Positions 10,481-22,518 of a DNA stretch of 64,000 nt are shown in pieces (the stretch's first letter is position 1; each line of letters opens with the position of its first letter). The position numbers and the translations under genes were made by a program. The notes under the pieces were generated by a model that did not search any database, was not told where the DNA came from, and worked only from the letters and a program-made list of their open reading frames with translations. The DNA is from Schistocerca nitens. Its lineage: Eukaryota; Arthropoda; Insecta; Orthoptera; Acrididae. The DNA is taken from the NCBI RefSeq assembly GCF_023898315.1, contig NC_064615.1, forward strand, positions 1,186,451,413 through 1,186,515,412. The letters are read 5' to 3'.

Positions 10481-13003
10481 CAGCATGCACACATCCTACC
10501 CATCCTTGCAAGACTAACTGAAGAAGTAAACTGTAAAATCAGACTGACTCCTAGATATGCAACTTGCTACTCTTGTGATGTGTTACCAATTGCCACTGGT
10601 GTCCCAGTGAGATATGTAGCTGGCTGTTCAGAAGAAATGACAACTGCACTACAAACTGCCCAAATTTACACTTACAAAATGTGAGCCTACGCCTGTTAAA
10701 TGGAAACGTGCACGAAATTTTAAGAACATGCTGCAAGGAGAACACAGGAAAAGATAAACACTTAATTTGCTCCTCTGTAGATGTGTATCATTCGAGATCT
10801 GGCTAAATAACTTGCTGGAGCAGAGTGCAGATGGTATGGAGGTATTGGACCAGTGGCTGTAATATTGCTCCACACCTTTGCTATGATACTGGATAAATGA
10901 GGTATTGGCAATGCAGGAAGCAGAGACACACAGTTGGCGGATGTGTGGTATCACATGGTACCAATCTTAAACAGTTTGGGCACTCAAAACACAAGGTCCT
11001 TGTTTGTAAAACAAACAAGCTGTCAGCTTCAATAATGTCGTGATAATTGTGTATAGGATGCACCTTGGTGAGTTGTGTATCTAAGTCTCATTCGGACTGA
11101 TGCAAACTGTTGCTTATTGGAAAGAATAGTTGAAAAAAATTGGAAGCTAATTTCTGAATCTGTACACAATCCGGGGTGACTTTAACTCATACCAATACCA
11201 CAATATCAACAGAACCTAAATATCAATGCATTCAAGTTCAATATTCATAATATGCATTTTGTACTGCTTCATGTTAATTCCATTGTGCATAGTCACGATT
11301 ATAACAATGCCGATGCAGGATGAAATGATGAACAGAGAGGGATGCACATCTCACATGTGCAAATTAATTTTACCTTTCTAATAACTTTGAATGAATTATT
11401 TTTCATGCAGATGTATCAAAACATTATCCTTGCCGCAAAACAATTCATTGATTTACATTTGTCATTGTGCATATCCCATTCAGTTTACATATAGCTTACA
11501 TGTACAAAAAGAAAAGAACGAAAAAATGATACAATTCAACACAAGGACCACGGGTGGAATAATTTGCACTGTCCCAACAGGTTGCGATTCATTCAGTGTG
11601 ACTTTTTGCAGTCATTCATTAGGGAAATTTGTTCTTTTTGTATTCATTCCGATACGGATTTAAGGAACAGAATTTAACCCCAGACAGTTGTTTTCAATGT
11701 ATCATAAATGTAACAGCCTTGTGGTGCAACAGCTAGTGGCATGTAGCTTGCTTGCTGATAAACTGTATTCTGATGTGGGTGAGGAATGGGGTACAGTTTT
11801 GTCCAAGAATGCAGCTTACAGTTGCCTTGCAGCTAAGCCGTTTATGGCAAATACAATCTTAATGCATTGACATTGGAATTTTTCATTACTATGCTTCACT
11901 TCTCTATCACTTGCTATATCTTACATACCAATCAACAAGTTGGATCCAAGAATACGTCCGAACGCAGTCCAGTACCCTTACATAGTATCAATCATATGCT
12001 CTATGCAGCAATCAAACTAAATTTTTGCAATGTGGTGATTTAACTACGGGATATAATTCTATTTACAGTAGAATATTTGTTTTGACATTTGTCTGGCTTT
12101 GAATTGAGTAGATACCTTTATTGAAGTGTTTTGGATTTTCACGTCAGAGGAAGGTGACATGTAAGTGCCACATTTATTCCGTGGACAGAGGAGAGAGCGC
12201 TTTTGCTTTATTCTATTTTGTTGGACGAAGATGTGTGCGTGAATTAATAATTTGTCTTGGTGATTTGTCCACATTATTTCTAGGGAAAAGTGCTACATTG
12301 TGTAATTGGTACATCATCCAGTTCTATCGTGTGACAATGTCGACGAGAGTAGTTTAAAGTCACATGGGGGACACAAAATAACACTTTGGTATAGGACGCA
12401 CTCAGCAGTGTGTGCAATTGACTTGTCGAAGTAATTGAAAACACGCAGATTTGAATAGCCGCACGATAGACAATAGTGTGGTCCGTTAATAATTAGCAGA
12501 GATTTAAAGACTCACCCATGCTAAGTATTAAAATATTGAATTTTGAAATAATTGGCAATACGGAGTAGCTTATTGATTCCGTTGCAAGGTTGCATGAATC
12601 ATTCAGCACAATTAAAGTTGCTTACGAAATCACACTATTTAAGATGAGTGGATGCAGCGTGACTGCAGTTTTATTTCAGAAGGATCAATAAACCACAGTT
12701 CGACATATTCAGTGTTGTTCGATTTTCTTAATGTAAAACCAATCTTTTGAACTTTGAATGCAGATACACTACATACCTGTCGGAATTTTGGTGAGGGCGA
12801 CTAGACATTCATTTTGAGAAGGAAAAAAATTGAATTAAAAATACAAATCCACACTGGGACACTAACTGAACAGTCACACTTACTGAAACTCTATGTGCCA
12901 TTCTCCCTCACTCCTTTCCTGATACGAGCAAGCTGGAAGACAAGACGACACCAAGTGGTTCACGTGGTGATGCGAAAGGAGGAGGGGAAAAAGTGTTTCA
13001 TGT
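10481..13003. other. no gene recognised, likely old repeat debris
   Basis: Open frames are short and carry no domain motif I recognise. The first 500 bp may still belong to the LINE ORF1 leader. The last few hundred bases before 13004 should hold the 5' LTR of the gypsy-like element if the primer-binding-site call is right. I could not fix an LTR start; an AATAAA lies near 12690. Confidence 0.3.
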
Positions 13004-13021
13004 TGGCGCCCAACCTGTCGG
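13004..13021 (+). promoter_or_regulatory. candidate tRNA primer-binding site of gypsy-like element
   Basis: TGGCGCCCAACCTGTCGG starts with TGG, the complement of a tRNA CCA end, and resembles the TGGCGCCCAAC sites of insect gypsy elements. It follows a CA dinucleotide at 12999-13000 that could end the 5' LTR, and lies 270 bp upstream of the first gag-like frame. Confidence 0.5.
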
Positions 13022-13276
13022 CCTGAGTGCGTTGCAGCATGAAGGGCAAATTTGGAACCGCAACTTTAGGCTTGAGTAACAGCCTAAGGTCTGCAGTAAG
13101 AACCTAAGGAGAAGATAAGTACCGACCATTAACGTAAGTGTGTGAGTTATCTAATTGGAAACGTTGTGTTAATGCATTGAAGTGTTGTCTATAGTGGATA
13201 AAGATTGTGTTTATGTTAAATATTTGCTCCAGAATAAGTAACCATGCACAGCAGAAATCGTAGAGTATGAGGTGAA

Positions 13277-15357
13277 GTGTACTCAAGGTTGGAAATGATA
13301 AGTGAAGATAAGGGGGTTGAATCTCATAGGGAGATGACTGTTGAAACTGGTGGGGAAACACGATCAACAGAGGTTGATGTTTCAAATGTTGAGGCAACAA
13401 TGGATGTAGGTTCTATCCAAAGTAAAGACAGTGACATGGGAGAATCTGTAGATGTGGTAAGTTCCAAGGAAGGGAAAGATGACACTTTGAAGGTTACAGT
13501 TTTTAGTGGTGATCAGTTTATGTGACTGATGGATATCATGACGAAGCTTGACAGTAAATTTGATAGGCAATTTGGATTATTACAGGGAGACAAAGGTTCT
13601 TTAAAAGAGGACACTAAGCAATTACAGGAAGATACGGATTCTTTGAAACATGATGATAAATCACTGAATGAAAAATTTGATAAATCAACTCTCGATTGGA
13701 AAAAACAGTTAAGTGAGGAATTCAAAGGGCTCGAAATCATTGTTTCTAAAGACTGAAGTCAATTACGTTCTGAAGTAATAGGGAAGGTCGAGGACATTGA
13801 GAAGAAATGTAGGGAGATTTCTAAGAGACCGAATGATCTAATAGATTGAATTTCAAATTGCGAAAGTAGTTCCATAAAAACCAGTAACCAAATTGACAAT
13901 TTGATCGGACTGGTCACGGACTTTGAGAAAGATGCTTGTCAAGGGATAGATCAGTACTTGAGAAAGCAATTAGATGAGGATTTAAATGACTGGATCAAAC
14001 TAAAAAATAAAGAGGTAGAGGAAAAAGTTGGAAGTGTCATAAAGTCACAGTATTCAGAGTTAGTTAAAGAAATCCAGACGAAAAATGCTGAACTAATTCA
14101 ATCATTTACTGATAAGTTCCAGACCATTAAAGACAGAGTTTGTGAAGATTTTTCGAAATGGCAATGGGAAATGGAGGATAGATCACTTGATTTGCAACAG
14201 AAATCTTCGTGAAACTTGTTAATGGAGGATCAATATTCTGTAGACAAATCAAAAGGTAATCAACGCAGGAATGATGTGAAATGTTGGGGGAATGAATCGG
14301 ATAAAGTTGATTATTGGTATGTGAACGAAGATAATCCGTTTGTGCAGAAGGGATATTTGTCATCCCTGAAAGTTGAGACAAGTATTTTTAAAAGTAGGCA
14401 TTTTCCTAATTTTTCTACAGGAAGGAATGAGACCCGTCCTAAAATCTTTGTAAAGAATTTTAAACATATTTTCCCAAGGAGTTGGTCTGAACAGGATCGA
14501 CTACATTTCAATGCATCTAAAATTATGGGTGAAGCAGCACTGTTGGCTGTGGAAGCAATCAAAAAGTGCCAAATGTGTGCGGACTTTGAGTGACTGTTAC
14601 TAGCAAAATATTGGTCTAACAGTAAACAAGAACGACTTTGCAAGGAAGTATACCAGCCAGAATTTTATAACGGCAAACGAGGTTCCCAGAGACAGTATTT
14701 TGAAAAATATATTAATAAGACTAGGTATTGAATCCCATATCTCATCGAGAAGTAACTCGTATTTTGAAAGGCAGACTACCAAGCCATATACGAGAGAAAC
14801 TTATTAACGTCCCAGATTCCAATGTGGAACACTTTCTGGCAGTCGTTGACTCGATAGATATGAGTTTAGAGGATGCACAAGCTTCTAAAGATAATGGTCA
14901 AATGTCTAATTTACAAAGAAATAACCAGGGCAATAATAATAACCAGAACTTCAAATACAGCTATAACAGTAAATACTGGAATGAAGAGCGTAGGAATGAC
15001 TATTCCAAGGAAGATCATAACAGTGATACCCAGTCTGTAAATTATGTAAAGGTGGAGAATATCATACAAAAAAGGAAATTTAAAGATGTTCATGGTCAAG
15101 ATACTTATTTTAGGAGAGACACTACCAGTCCAAAAGAAGATCCAGATCAAATAGATACCTGGGGAGACACTTTGAATCATCGGTTTTGGTGGGTAGATGC
15201 TAATGTTTTGCAACGACCATCAGGAGTAGCACTGCTTGGTGAGCAAACAGTAACATCACGGCGGCAACCATTAACCAACTCTGACTATTCATTACAGGTA
15301 GTTGAAATTCACAATCCACCGAATATGACATTGGGGAAGAGGTTAAACTAATACCTG
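13277..15357 (+). pseudogene. gypsy-like Gag, several stops
   Basis: Successive open pieces at 13277-13525, 13529-13756, 13901-14212, 14216-14593 and 14728-15351 share one direction and near-contiguous spacing. The first three are acidic with heptad-like repeats (LKEDTKQLQEDTDSLKHD), suggesting coiled coil. The last contains capsid-like HREVTRILKGRLPSHIREKL and an Asn/Gln-rich stretch. I see no clear zinc knuckle. Position just upstream of a protease and downstream of a primer-binding site supports Gag. Each break is a single stop or frameshift, and all are shared with the right arm copy. Confidence 0.62.
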
Positions 15358-15425
15358 TCTCCGATAGTCTTCTGAGGACGACTGGGGAAGATGAGGGAGG
15401 CAATCATCATTTTAATGTCAATGTC

Positions 15426-16017
15426 TTGAGGTTCAATAACAATACTGATTTGCGGGAAGAATTATTTGAAGAAAATAAGTCAAAATCTAACCGAACTGGA
15501 CAAATTGCGCAGGCAATGGTACATACAAAGATAAATGAGGTCGAAACAGACATTTTAATTGATACAGGGGCTACTGTTAGAGTAATGACGAAGGAATGCT
15601 ACAGACATATCCGTTGTGGGTGAAAGGTAACCACAGTCCCAGTCTCAGGATGCTCTGTATCAGGCGCTTTCAGTATTAAGATGTAAAGGATCTCAAAACA
15701 AGCACGAGTGGATATTCAACTACGGGGGTATCGATGGAATGTACCTTCCTGATCCTATCGAAGAAGACTGTGCCTTGTATTGGGGGACTCAATTTTTTAT
15801 CAGATGCCGGAGCAGTGATCAATTTAAAGAGAGGGACCTGTACCTTAAACTCTGGGGACAAGACTGTAACAGTTTCTTTAATGAGGGGTGAAATAGACCC
15901 AAAACCCTTATTTATAAAGTTAATGATTGATTGTGTTAATAGTAATGACCCTATCATAGACGGTGTTTGTTTCATTGAATGTGTTGAAGATAAAATAGAT
16001 CAAACTATGATACAATA
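15426..16017 (+). pseudogene. gypsy-like aspartic protease region
   Basis: 15426-15623 reads to ETDILIDTGATVRVMTK, containing the DTGA active site of retropepsins. It stops at 15623. 15734-16018 reads IGGLNFLSDAGAVINLKRG, a second aspartate-containing stretch often seen at the end of insect gypsy protease regions before RT. The RT start should follow at 16018 but is missing. Confidence 0.68.
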
Positions 16018-16236
16018 AAAAGTGACAGAGTGACATTGTACGTGGACGATTTTCTAATAGCCACCGAGACTTGGAAAGAACATGTTGAATTATTGAAGAG
16101 AGTTTCTGTGAAGTTTTCTGAATATGGGGTTACAGTGAACTTACAAAAATCTAAGTTTGCGAAGAGGCAACTGAAATCTTTAGGACACATCATTTCACCA
16201 TATAGTAACTTATATTACCAAATTCAAATAAACTGA
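16018..16236 (+). pseudogene. gypsy RT remnant, internally deleted
   Basis: The frame starts at the palm catalytic strand (LYVDDFLIAT, YVDD intact) and continues to the thumb (FSEYGVTVNLQKSKFAKRQLKSLGHIIS). The fingers and first palm segments, normally over 150 residues upstream of YVDD, are absent. Protease-region coding ends at 16017 and YVDD starts within 20 bp, so a clean internal deletion joined them before the palindrome formed; the right arm has the same junction. Confidence 0.75.
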
Positions 16237-16317
16237 AAGCCATCAAGAAATGTCCTTATCCAAGGAATAAGAAAGAATTAACCATTTTTAGACTTATCTT
16301 CATCTTTTCATCAATTT

Positions 16318-16730
16318 TTGCCAGAAAATGTTATCAACCAAGAATGTTTGCTACAGTTACTGCAAAAAAATGCAATGCGGAAATGGACTATACAATTCTC
16401 TCAATCATTTGACAAAATACGTAATGCTTTAACTAAAGTGCAGTTGTTGCACCACCCAAAATTGGATCAAGATATCTGTATAGCTACTGAAGCTTTGGAA
16501 ACTGGCATGGGAGCGACAGTTTTTCGAATGGAAGACATGCACGATATAAACACCAACAAAATCATTGGATTTGCAAGCAGAACGTTGAAGAGATGCGAAC
16601 GAGCGTACTCAGCCACTGAACTGGAAGTGTTAGCTGTTAGTATGGGCACTGAAAAAATTCAGATATTTTGCTTACGGGAGAAAGACAACTATATTTTGTG
16701 ATCACAAGGCATTATCCTACATATTAACTA
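16318..16730 (+). pseudogene. gypsy RNase H domain
   Basis: The frame at 16318-16701 covers the connection (WTIQFSQSFDKIRNALTK, LLHHPKL) and RNase H. The first catalytic Asp region is altered (DICIATEALETGMGATVF), then IGFASRTLKRCERAYSATELEVLAV supplies the conserved E. A frameshift follows at about 16700, after which the strand and helix continue in another frame. Confidence 0.72.
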
Positions 16731-16959
16731 GCAAAATGTTCCACTCGAGATTGACTTGCTGGGCGTTGATTCTACAATATATCAAAGGAAAGGACAACGT
16801 CATAGCTGATGAGCTGTCAAGATTACCTAAAGGAAGGGATAATGATGAGGTTGAGAATTCTATTATCGACTTCCGAGTGATGAACATGACTATGAAATTT
16901 TGAGAGACCAAGATGTCAACTTTATGTCAAAATTTATCATGACTACAGGAACAAGATTC

Positions 16960-17475
16960 ACACTGGAAGAAGATACGAAACAAAGTAAATCAAGGAGCTG
17001 CCACTATTTCTGAAAATTGGTATAAGACTCGAGATGGTATATTATTCAATAAAAAAATTCCGAACGACACGTGGAAAGTATGTATTCCAAAGGATTACAT
17101 TGAACCTTTACTGTGGTACACATATTTAACTTGGGGACATTTTGGACCCTTGAAATGTAAAAATAAATTGGATCAATATTTTTATCACCCCAATCTTGAG
17201 CGAATAGCTAATAATGTACTCAAGAGATGTAAAATTGTCACAAAACCAAACCGATCAACTACTCCAGAAAAATACAACCACACCCCATAATACCTCATGA
17301 GACTAGAACTTTAATATCCTGTGGTGTGTGTGGTCCATGTCCTGTTTCTCGTGGAAGATTCTAGTATATATTGGCATTCAATGATGTATTCTCCAAATAT
17401 GTAATTATATCCATTACGGAATCTACATGCTCGACCTATGTTAAGGAAACTTGTTGATTATTATATAGCTAAGGT
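16960..17475 (+). pseudogene. gypsy integrase, N-terminal half
   Basis: The integrase zinc-binding region is visible around 17110-17260 (LLWYTYLTWGHFGPLKCKNKLDQYF, then CKIVTKPN); the first His and last Cys of HHCC are lost. The core begins with FNDVFSKYVIISI (about 17372), bearing the first catalytic Asp. The reading is cut at 17475 by an RTE LINE and resumes at 21588. Confidence 0.68.
17471..17475 (+). repeat. target-site duplication AAGGT, left
   Basis: AAGGT lies here and again at 21583-21587, bordering the minus-strand RTE LINE. With one copy removed the gypsy integrase reading continues from one side to the other with a one-base defect. Confidence 0.6.
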
Positions 17476-17767
17476 GGTTGTTGTTTGTTGTTGCGGTCTT
17501 CAGTCCAGAGACTGGTTTGATGCAGCTCTCCATGCTACTCTATCCTGTGCAAGCTTCTTCATCTCCCAGCACCTACTGCAACCTATATCCTTGTGAATCT
17601 ATTTAGTGTATTCATCTATTGGTCTCCCTCTACAATATTTACCCTCCACTCTGCCCTCCAATACTAAATTAGTGATCCCTTGATGCCTCAGAATATGCCC
17701 TACCAAATGATCCCTTCTTCTAGTCAAGTTGTGCCACAAATTTCTCTTCTCCCCAATTCTATTCAGT

Positions 17768-17776
17768 ACCTGCTCA
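17768..17776 (+). repeat. target-site duplication ACCTGCTCA, left
   Basis: The nonamer recurs at 21042-21050 and borders the inner RTE LINE exactly at its 5' start and trinucleotide tail. Confidence 0.85.
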
Positions 17777-18243
17777 GTGGTCAGTGGTTCATGGTTTGGG
17801 TTCCTGTTGTCATGTCCTAGTTCATGAACCATGGGCAACATATGAGTGGCCAAGTAAGTGGTCCTGATAGTCGGGATACCAGTTACTTTGGAATAAGGCT
17901 GGGCATCTCGGACATATTCTGAGTTGTGGTCACCTTTGTGCTCATACGGCAAAGACTACCAAATCCACCGGTTAGTCCCTCAACCGTTAGGGGTAAAACT
18001 CAATGGGACCCGGGGCAAGTAAGGCTAGCAACCTGCTTCCCTGGTACTTTAAATGTGATGCTGGCATCAATCAGAGCAAAATGCCTCGGACCTTTGGAGG
18101 TGACGGAGTCCCACCTCTAATTGACAAACCAGGGACTCCTAAGATACGACTCGGCAAACGAATGGTAAGAAGATGGGGAGCTATTAATATCAATTGGGGG
18201 CTACTCTGGGAAGAAGGTAGAGCTGGCAGAGGTTGCAAGTAAG

Positions 18244-18910
18244 ATGGGGTTGGACGTTTTAGCTGTTAGTGACATTCGGGTAAGGGGTGAGAAAGAAGAG
18301 GAAGTGGGAGAATACAAGGTCTACCTGTCAGGAGTCAAAGCAGGAATAGCACAATGGGGTGTAGGGCTTTACATGAGGAAAGAAATGGGACCCAGCGTAG
18401 TTGCAATAAGGTATGTAAACAAACGACTGATGTGGATAGTTTTGACAGTGTCTAGCAAGAAAATTAGGATTGTGTCAGTATATTCGCATTGTGAAGGGAC
18501 AGATCAAGATAAGATGGATAGTTTTTATGACGCACTCAGTGATGTAGTTGTTAGAGTAAAGGACAAGGACAGTGTTCTGCTCACGGGTGATTTTAATGCC
18601 AGGCTTGTAAATCGAACAGAAGGGTATGAAAAGGTTATGTGTAAATCTGGAGAGGATATGGAGGCCAACAGGAACGGGAAACAACTCTTGGATTTCTGTG
18701 CCAGTATAGGCTTAGTAATCACATAATCCTTTTTTAAACATACGAACATTCACCGGTGTACTTGGGAAGGCAGCGGAACCAGATCTGTCATTGACTATAT
18801 AATAACAGATCAGGAATTCAGGAAGGCTGTGAGGGACACACGTGTATTCAGGGGATTCTTTGATGACACTGATCACTATTTAATCTGCAGTGAAATTGGT
18901 ATTGTGAGGC
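18244..18910 (+). pseudogene. RTE LINE endonuclease (EEP) domain
   Basis: 18244-18726 encodes MGLDVLAVSDIRVRGE (the usual E of the first motif replaced by D), KIRIVSVYSHCEGTD, and SVLLTGDFNARLVNR with catalytic GDFN. One in-frame TAA at 18724-18726 interrupts it. The frame then continues with TRSVIDYIITDQEF and DDTDHYLI, the final catalytic aspartate-histidine (TDH for SDH). Apart from the stop the domain looks structurally complete. It would nick target DNA for target-primed reverse transcription. Confidence 0.82.
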
Positions 18911-19047
18911 CAAAAGTGCAGGAGGTCAGGTCCATATGTAGGAGGATAAGAGTGGAGAAACTTCAAGATAAGGAAAATAGGCACAAGTACATAATAGTGA
19001 TCTCAGAAAGGTACCAGTTAGTTGAATGTAGTCAATTACAGTAATTG

Positions 19048-20980
19048 GAAAAGGAATGGACAAGGTACAGGGACACAGTACTAGAAGTGGCTAAAGAATG
19101 TCTTGGAACAGTAGTGTGTAAAGGTAGGATGAAGAAAACAGCTTGGTGGAATGACACAGTCAAGGCAGCCTGTAAAAGGAAAAAGAAGGTGTATCAAAAA
19201 TGGCTACATACTAGAACTCAGGAAGACAAAGAAAGTTGTGTTGAAGAAAGAAACAAAGCCAAACAGATAATTGCAGCATCCAAGAAGTAGTCTTGGGAAG
19301 ACTTTGGAAACAGGTTGGAGACTTTGGGTCAAGCTGCTGGAAAACCATTCTGGAGTGTAATTAGCAGTCTTCGAAAGGGAGGTAAGAAGGAAATGACATG
19401 TATTTTGGACAGGTCAGGAAAACTGCTGGTGAATCATGTTGATGCCTTGGGCAGATGGAGGGAATATTTTGAAGAGTTGCTCAATGTAGGTGAAAATACG
19501 ATCAGTAATGTTTCAGATTTAGATGTACAATGGGATAAGAATGATGACAGAATTAGGATCACATTTGAGGAAGTGGAGAAAATGGTCAATAGATTGCGGT
19601 GCAATAAAGTGGTTGGGGTGGATGAAATTAAGTCGGAACTCATCAAATACAGTGGAATGTCAGGTCTTAAATGGCTAAACAGGATAATTGAAATGGCGTG
19701 GGAGCCAGGACAGGTTCCATCAGACTGGACGAAAGCAGTAATCACACCAATCTTTAAACATGGAAACAGAAAAGATTGTAACAACTACAGAGGTATCTCT
19801 TTAATCAGCGTTGTGGGTAAAATCTTCTCAGGTATTGTTGAAAGGAAAGTGCGAGTATTAGTTGAGGACAAATTGGATGAAAATCAGTGTGGGTTTAGGC
19901 CTCTTAGAGGTTGTCAGCACCAGATCTTTAGCTTACGGCAAATAATGGAGAAGTGTTACGAGTGGAATAGGGAATTGTATCTATGCTTTATAGATCTAGA
20001 AAAGGCATATGACCGGGTTCCTAGGAGGAAGTTATTGTCTGTTCTATGAGATTATGGAATAGGAGGCAAACTTTTGCAAGCAATTAAAGGTCTTTAAATA
20101 GATATTCAGGCAGCTGTTAGAGTTGACGGTAAATTGAGTTCATGGTTCAGAGTAGTTTCAGGGGTAAGACAACCTGTCTCCACTGTTGTTCATATTATTT
20201 ATGGATCATATGTTGAAAACAATAGACTGGTTGGGTGAGATTAAGATATGTGAACACAAAATAAGCAGTCTCGCAAAAGTGGATGACTTAGTTGTGACGG
20301 CAGATTCGATTGAAAGTTTGCAAAGTAATATTTCAGAGCTAGATCAGAAATGTAAGGACTATGGTATGAAGATTAGCATCTCCAAAACGAAAGTAATGTC
20401 AGTGGGAAAGAGATATAAATGGACTGAGTGCCAAATCGGAGGAACAAAGTTAGAACAGGTGGACGGTTTCAAGTACTTAGAATGCATATTCTCACAGGAT
20501 GGCAACATAGTGAAAGAACTGGAAGTGAAGTGTAGCAAAGCTAATGCAGTGAGCGCTCAGCTACGATCTACTCTCTTCTGCAAGAAGGAAGTCGGTACCA
20601 AGAATAAGTTATCTGTGTACCATTTAATCTTTCGACCAACTTTGTTGTATGGGAGCGAAAGCTGGGTGGATTCAGGTTACCTTATCAATAAGGTTGAGGT
20701 TACAGATATGAAAGTAGCTACTAGGATGATTGCAGCTACTAGTAGATGGGAACAATGGCAGGAGGGTGTCCACAATGAGGAAACCAAAGTAAAACTGGGA
20801 ATTAACTCTATAGACGGAGCAGTCAGGGCGAACAGGCTTAGATGTTGGGGTCATGTTACACGCATGGGAGAAGCAAGGTTGCCCAAGAGACTCATGGGTT
20901 CTGCAGTAGAGGGTAGGAGGAGTCGGGGTAGACCAAGGAGAGAAGGTACCTGGATTCGGTTAAGAATGATTTTGAAGTAA
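19048..20980 (+). pseudogene. RTE LINE linker, reverse transcriptase and C-terminal domain
   Basis: 19045-19290 is the basic linker (KTAWWNDTVKAACKRKKK). 19315-20049 carries KPFWSVISSLRK, WREYFEELLN, NNYRGISLISVVGKIFS, ENQCGFRPLRGCQHQIF and LYLCFIDLEKAYDRVPRRK (palm A). After a stop and a frameshift at about 20170, within the GVRQG motif, 20186-20980 carries the palm C motif degraded to AKVDDLVVTAD, the thumb (GFKYLECIFSQDG), YGSESWV, and the C-terminal RCWGHVTRMGEARLPKR with GRPRREG. There are three or four lesions in total. The altered residue before DD makes activity unlikely even if repaired. Confidence 0.82.
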
Positions 20981-21041
20981 TAGGCTTAACATCAGAAGAG
21001 GCACCAATGTTAGCACTGAATAGGGGATGATGATGATGATG

Positions 21042-21050
21042 ACCTGCTCA
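21042..21050 (+). repeat. target-site duplication ACCTGCTCA, right
   Basis: Second copy of the 9-bp duplication; it continues directly into the minus-strand RTE coding region (CATGTTATGTGATC). Confidence 0.85.
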
Positions 21051-21582
21051 TGTTATGTGATCTACCCATCTAGTCTTCAAAATTCTTCTGTAGCACCACA
21101 CTTCGAAAGCTTCTATTCTCTTCTTGTCTAAACTATTTATCGTCCATGTTTCACTTTCACACATTGTTACATTCCATACAAATACTTTCAGAAACAACTT
21201 CCCGACACTTAAATCGATACTCGATGTTAACAAATTTCTCTTCTTCGGAAACGCTTTCCTTGCCATTGCCAGTCTACATTTCATATCCTCTCTACTTCGA
21301 CCATCATCAGTTATTTTGCTCCCCAAATGGCAAAACTCATTTACTACTTTAAGCGTCTCATTTCCTAATCTAATTTATTCAGCATCACCCAATTTAATTC
21401 GACAACATTCCATTATCCTCATTGTGCTTTTGTTGATGTTCACCTTATATCCTCCTTTCAAGGCACTGTCCATTTCGTTCAGCAGCTCTTCCTGGTCGTT
21501 TGCTGTCTCTGACAGAATTACAATGTCATCGGCGAACCTCAAAGTTTTTATTTCTTCTCCATAGATTTTAATTCCTACTCTG

Positions 21583-21851
21583 AAGGTAGAAAAGCCAAGT
21601 CATACTAATTGATAATGCAGCTTACTTTACTAGCGGTTTATGGACGGAAAATTTAAAAAGAGTAAATATAAAGTCTATATTTATTTCCCGATTTTATCCC
21701 TGCGGGAATCCTATGCTAATAGACAGTTATTATTAATGTGTCACATTTAGCTATGCTATTTCAGTAGGACATTACAGCATTGCCATATTATTTCAAAGAG
21801 ATTATGCAGTATGCACAAACACTTGTGATTAACCTGATTTATCTTGTTGCT
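21583..21851 (+). pseudogene. gypsy integrase, C-terminal half of core
   Basis: Starting with the AAGGT duplication, the plus strand reads VILIDNAAYFTSGLW, the second catalytic Asp motif (DN-x-x-x-F), then FISRFYPCGNPM, the last motif; the catalytic Glu expected after GNP-M is replaced. The reading then degrades. It continues the integrase that stops at 17475, proving the RTE LINEs are insertions. The rest of the element should lie at 21710-21851 and beyond the DNA transposon that follows. Confidence 0.75.
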
Positions 21852-22481
21852 GGATCAGGCCGTGATATTGTATGCCACAAGTACTGAAATTCAAAAACCT
21901 TTTAATCACCATAAAACTTGTGCTATTTTGTTCAGAAAACTATGTAGTTTCATATGCTATAGTCATTTTCGCTTTTAAAAAATTATTAGTGTGATTTTTT
22001 TCTCACACATTTAGAAAAAATAAAATATTTTCTGTTACGGAAGGACATTTCATTTTTATTATTTGTATCACACACATTGATGATCCTCTGACAACATCTA
22101 TGTGGGCACTTAAGTTAGCCTAACAGGAATACATTGGTATTAAAAGAAGGAATTTGGCATGTTTATCAAAGACATAAAATTTCCCCCAAAATTGTAAATG
22201 TCCTTCCGTACCAAATTGTTGACATAATTTCAATATAAAATATAATGAACAGTTAATATAAAATTTTCTTTTCCATAACTTCCTAATATGAGTATTATGA
22301 CATCTTCAGTACCATAAAGCCATATCAAATACAACTATTTAATAAATATTTATTTTGTAAAATATTTGTTATAAATGTCCATTTGAGTCTCCCTCTAAAA
22401 ATGAAACCAGCCACTCACAGCATGTCTTTACCTTGCTAGCCAATGAAACAATTCTATCAAATGTTTTCCCTCCTGTTTTCT

Positions 22482-22483
<2 letters not shown>

Positions 22484-22516
<33 letters not shown>
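22484..22516 (+). repeat. TC microsatellite, left arm allele (33 bp)
   Basis: A pure CT run inside the DNA transposon. The right arm partner at 54961-55005 is 45 bp, 12 bp longer; this accounts for the first step in the pairing sum. Confidence 0.9.

Positions 22517-22518
<2 letters not shown>

Larger units (their letters stand above)
17777..21041 (+). mobile_element. RTE-type LINE, near full length, nested
   Basis: A 3265-bp plus-strand LINE starts at GTGGTCAGTGG and ends in TGATGATGATGATGATGA, flanked by a perfect 9-bp duplication. It has an untranslated leader of about 460 bp, an endonuclease, linker, RT and C-terminal domain. It lies within the opposite-orientation RTE LINE, so it is the younger of the two. 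Confidence 0.9.
17476..21582 (-). mobile_element. RTE-type LINE inserted in gypsy integrase, itself interrupted
   Basis: Two parts on the minus strand, 21582-21042 and 17776-17476, form a 5'-truncated RTE LINE of about 0.8 kb. The 5' part starts in the RT palm with LRFADDIVILSE (catalytic aspartates intact) and runs through FCHLGSKITDDGRS and ESETWTINSLDKKRI to RWVDHIT. The 3' part covers LVGHILRHQGITNLVLEGRVEGK, RGRP, and AWRAASNQSLD, then a CAACAA-rich tail. The second LINE at 17777-21041 separates them. Confidence 0.85.

Noticed and set aside
11971-12011. 5' LTR partner of the LTR-like block at 24812
   Set aside because: The stretch shares AGTACCCTTACA (as a complement of the block start), CTTACATAG and CTCTATGCAGCAA, but in mixed orientation, and the following kilobase does not match. 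Probably chance.
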